DNA from: JAEUMW01 sp039807745
Lineage (GTDB): Bacteria; Pseudomonadota; Gammaproteobacteria; Burkholderiales; JAEUMW01
Length of the DNA stretch: 15,627 bases
Direction of reading: 5' to 3'
Assembly (NCBI GenBank): GCA_039807745.1
Contig: JBDHRV010000086.1
Coordinates: 1-15,627 of the forward strand
The position numbers and the translations under genes were made by a program. The notes under the pieces were generated by a model that worked only from the letters and a program-made list of their open reading frames with translations, made no database searches and was not told the DNA's origin. Below, piece after piece: positions 13,864-15,627 of this stretch. Within the stretch, counting starts at the first letter, position 1, and each line of letters opens with the position of its first letter.

Positions 13864-14654
13864 AGACCATATCCGCGTACGTCATTGCCTTCAACGAGGC
13901 CGACAAGATCGAAGCCGCCGTCTCGAGCGTGCTGTGGGCCGACGAGGTGATCCTGTGCGATTCCGGCAGCACCGACGGCACGGCGGAGATCGCCCAGAAG
14001 CTCGGCGCGCGCGTGGTGCAGATCCCCTTCGAGGGCTTCGGCGATCTGCGCAACCGCGCCATCGCCGCATGCACCGGCGACTGGATCTTCAGCCTGGATT
14101 CCGACGAGCGCTGCACGCCGGAGACGCGCGACGAGATTCTTCAGTTGCTCGCCGGCGAACCGCCGCACGATGTCTATCTGGTGCCGCGACGCAACTGGAT
14201 GATGGGCCGCTGGATCAAGTTCGGCGGGTGGTATCCCAACTACCGGCAACCGCAACTCTTCAAGCGCGGCGCCCTGAGCTACACGCTGGAGCCGGTGCAC
14301 GAAGGCTATACGAACCATAGCCCGCGCGGCTTGGGTCATCTGCGTAAACCCATCTGGCAGGTGCCGTTTCGCAACTTCGAGGAAATCATCCGCAAGATGA
14401 ACCGCTATTCGACGCTCGGTGCGGTGAAGCTCGAGCGCGAGGGTGCGACCATGTGGCGCGCCGTCGGCCACGGCATCTGGGCGTTCATCAAGCACTACTT
14501 CATCAAGCTGGGTTGCCTGGACGGCTGGGCGGGCTTCGTGATCGCCTTCGGCAACCTGGAGGGAAGCTTCTGGCGCCACGCCAAGTGCCACGAGCTCAAG
14601 CAGGACTGGAGCGCGCCACGGCAGGAACCGCTCACGCGCCCGCCGCGATCGTGA
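13860..14654 (+). CDS. family 2 glycosyltransferase, WaaE/KdtX-like LPS core enzyme
   Basis: 264 residues, ATG 13860. A GTG at 13815 would add 15 unconserved residues and is less likely. GT-A fold: nucleotide-binding start ISAYVIAFNEADKIEAAV (4-21), VILCDSGSTDGTAEIA (30-45), FGDLRNRAIAACTGDWIF with metal-binding DSDE at 80-83, and VHEGY (146-150). The length and the MKTISAYVIAFNEADKI opening match WaaE (KdtX), a beta-glucosyltransferase that adds glucose to inner-core heptose in the cytoplasm. Its hydrophobic, aromatic C-terminal part (AFIKHYFIKLG) suggests peripheral membrane contact. It follows the ligase-like gene, a pairing that supports an LPS core role. The stop overlaps the next GTG (GTGA). 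Confidence 0.82.
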   Translation: MKTISAYVIAFNEADKIEAAVSSVLWADEVILCDSGSTDGTAEIAQKLGARVVQIPFEGFGDLRNRAIAACTGDWIFSLDSDERCTPETRDEILQLLAGEPPHDVYLVPRRNWMMGRWIKFGGWYPNYRQPQLFKRGALSYTLEPVHEGYTNHSPRGLGHLRKPIWQVPFRNFEEIIRKMNRYSTLGAVKLEREGATMWRAVGHGIWAFIKHYFIKLGCLDGWAGFVIAFGNLEGSFWRHAKCHELKQDWSAPRQEPLTRPPRS

Positions 14655-15627
14655 GGGGCGACCCACCACCGGTCCACGTCGTCGAACCGACGCTCGAGGG
14701 GGTATCCGGCCACGCCCTCAACGTCGTGAAGAGTCTGTGCGTGTCAGGCGAGGGTCTGCCGTTTCACCTGTGGGTTGGGCGGGCCGCGGTGTTACCCGAC
14801 CTCGAAGGCGTCGTGAGCGCGGTGCACCCGTATTTCAGACGACGGCTGCGCAAGCTCCAGGCGTGGCTGCTCTACCGCCGGCTGTTGCGCCAACCCGGTC
14901 GGATCGTGGTGACGACGGCCGGCACCCTCGATCTCTATGCGCTCGACTGGGCCGCGAGCACGCCGATCCCGCCGCGCAAGGTGTTCCTCTATTTCCACCA
15001 GGTGCGCCGGCTGGGGGACCGCAAGCTCGCGCGCTTCAGGGCCTTGGCCGCCAAGCAGCCGCACCTCACCCTCATGGGCACGACCGCGGCCATCGAGCAG
15101 ATCTTCCGTGACTGCGGATTCGCCAACACCTTGACGCTGAGCCTGCCCCCGGGCATCGACACTGAGGCCTTTCCGTCCGATCCGGCGCCATTCCGGCATC
15201 TGCTGTACGCGGGCGCGGCGCGTGCAGACAAGGGATTCGGTGCGGTCGTCGACCTGGTCGCGCACCTCGCCGCCATCGGCGCCACCGTGCCGATCACGGT
15301 GCAGACCTGCGGCGATCACTACGGCCGCCACGACTCCGCAACCCGTGCGCATATCGACCGGCTGCAGGCAATGGCGTATCCCGCGCTCACCCTGCTGCCC
15401 GACCCGCTCATGCCAAGGGAGTACGCGGCGCTGTTCCCCGGCGGCATCTCGCTGCAGCCATACCAGCGCGCCGAGTACGCGGCCAAGATGAGCGCGATCA
15501 CCCTCGACTCGCTGAGCGCCGGCTGCCCCGTCGTCACCGTTGCCGGCACATCGATGGCCGCACTGGTCGGGCGTTTCGGCGCCGGGGCGGTCGTCGCCGA
15601 CACCCATCCCGATGCCCTGTGGGCTGC
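14651..15627 (+). CDS. glycosyltransferase, GT-B fold (3' partial)
   Basis: Frame open from GTG 14651 (GTGA overlap with the previous stop) to the window end, 325 complete codons without a stop. It begins VRGDPPPVHVVEPTLEGVSGHALNVV, where the GVSGHA segment takes the place of the usual GGxERH-type N-terminal loop of GT-B enzymes. The second domain starts near HLLYAGAARADKGF, matching the strand-loop-Lys/Gly region (xxGxxxxxKGF) of GT4-like enzymes. SAITLDSLSAGCPVVTVAGTS corresponds to the region after the EX7E site, but the usual first Glu is not clear: the aligned part reads QRAEYAAKMSAITLDSLSAG. It is probably a core or O-chain transferase co-transcribed with the waaE-like gene. Donor and exact family are unknown, and the C-terminus is missing. 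Confidence 0.75.
   Translation, partial: MRGDPPPVHVVEPTLEGVSGHALNVVKSLCVSGEGLPFHLWVGRAAVLPDLEGVVSAVHPYFRRRLRKLQAWLLYRRLLRQPGRIVVTTAGTLDLYALDWAASTPIPPRKVFLYFHQVRRLGDRKLARFRALAAKQPHLTLMGTTAAIEQIFRDCGFANTLTLSLPPGIDTEAFPSDPAPFRHLLYAGAARADKGFGAVVDLVAHLAAIGATVPITVQTCGDHYGRHDSATRAHIDRLQAMAYPALTLLPDPLMPREYAALFPGGISLQPYQRAEYAAKMSAITLDSLSAGCPVVTVAGTSMAALVGRFGAGAVVADTHPDALWA

Noticed and set aside
1..15627. Mobile elements, CRISPR, toxin-antitoxin or phage-defence genes as a hidden system
   Set aside because: Each long coding frame of good quality resolves to a protease, lipoprotein, transporter or glycan-biosynthesis family. No transposase, terminal inverted repeats, spacer-repeat pattern or nuclease was seen.

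Overview
The window is high-GC DNA (about two thirds G+C by eye) from a proteobacterium, most likely a betaproteobacterium. The best taxonomic clue is HslV, which begins MEQFHGTTI: a six-residue propeptide before the catalytic Thr that is typical of betaproteobacterial HslV, where E. coli has only Met. Genes are packed tightly, often with 4-base GTGA stop/start overlaps. I see no insertion sequence, integrase, CRISPR array, tRNA or rRNA.

Layout. (1) 1-306: the 3' end of a TonB-family energy transducer. (2) 391-2888, plus strand: a housekeeping block with hslV, hslU (ATP-dependent protease) and a small Trp-rich lipoprotein. (3) 2911-9484, minus strand: a six-gene surface-glycan operon. In transcription order it encodes an Rmd-like GDP-4-keto-6-deoxy-mannose reductase, a Wzx-type flippase, a small SAM methyltransferase, two tandem paralogous GT4 glycosyltransferases and a third, different GT4 enzyme. 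(4) 9485-9705: a 221-bp divergent promoter region. (5) 9706 to the window end, plus strand: a WecA/WbpL-type polyprenyl-phosphate sugar-1-phosphate transferase, a WbpM/FlaA1-type UDP-HexNAc 4,6-dehydratase, an O-antigen ligase-family membrane protein, a WaaE-like family 2 glycosyltransferase and a further glycosyltransferase cut by the window edge.

How the genes fit together (inference from families and order). The plus-strand arm starts and finishes a lipopolysaccharide chain. WbpM-like prepares a 6-deoxy-4-keto HexNAc precursor, WbpL-like loads the first sugar phosphate onto undecaprenyl phosphate, the WaaL-like ligase moves the finished chain to lipid A-core, and the WaaE-like enzyme builds the core. 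The minus-strand arm makes GDP-D-rhamnose in its last step, polymerises sugars with three GT4 enzymes, may methylate the product, and flips it with Wzx. This mixes ingredients that Pseudomonas aeruginosa keeps apart: the A-band (Rmd plus three GT4 D-rhamnosyltransferases) and the B-band (Wzx, WbpL, WbpM). Gmd, a 4-reductase partner for the WbpM product, and an unambiguous Wzy polymerase are not in the window.

I found no clearly novel system. The points most worth checking are the A-band/B-band mixture, the tandem GT4 duplication, a purine heptamer repeat between hslV and hslU that shares a 12-mer with the divergent promoter region, the apparent lack of Shine-Dalgarno sequences at isolated starts, the recurrent GTGA junctions, and a 31-codon frame that exactly bridges the ligase and waaE-like genes.
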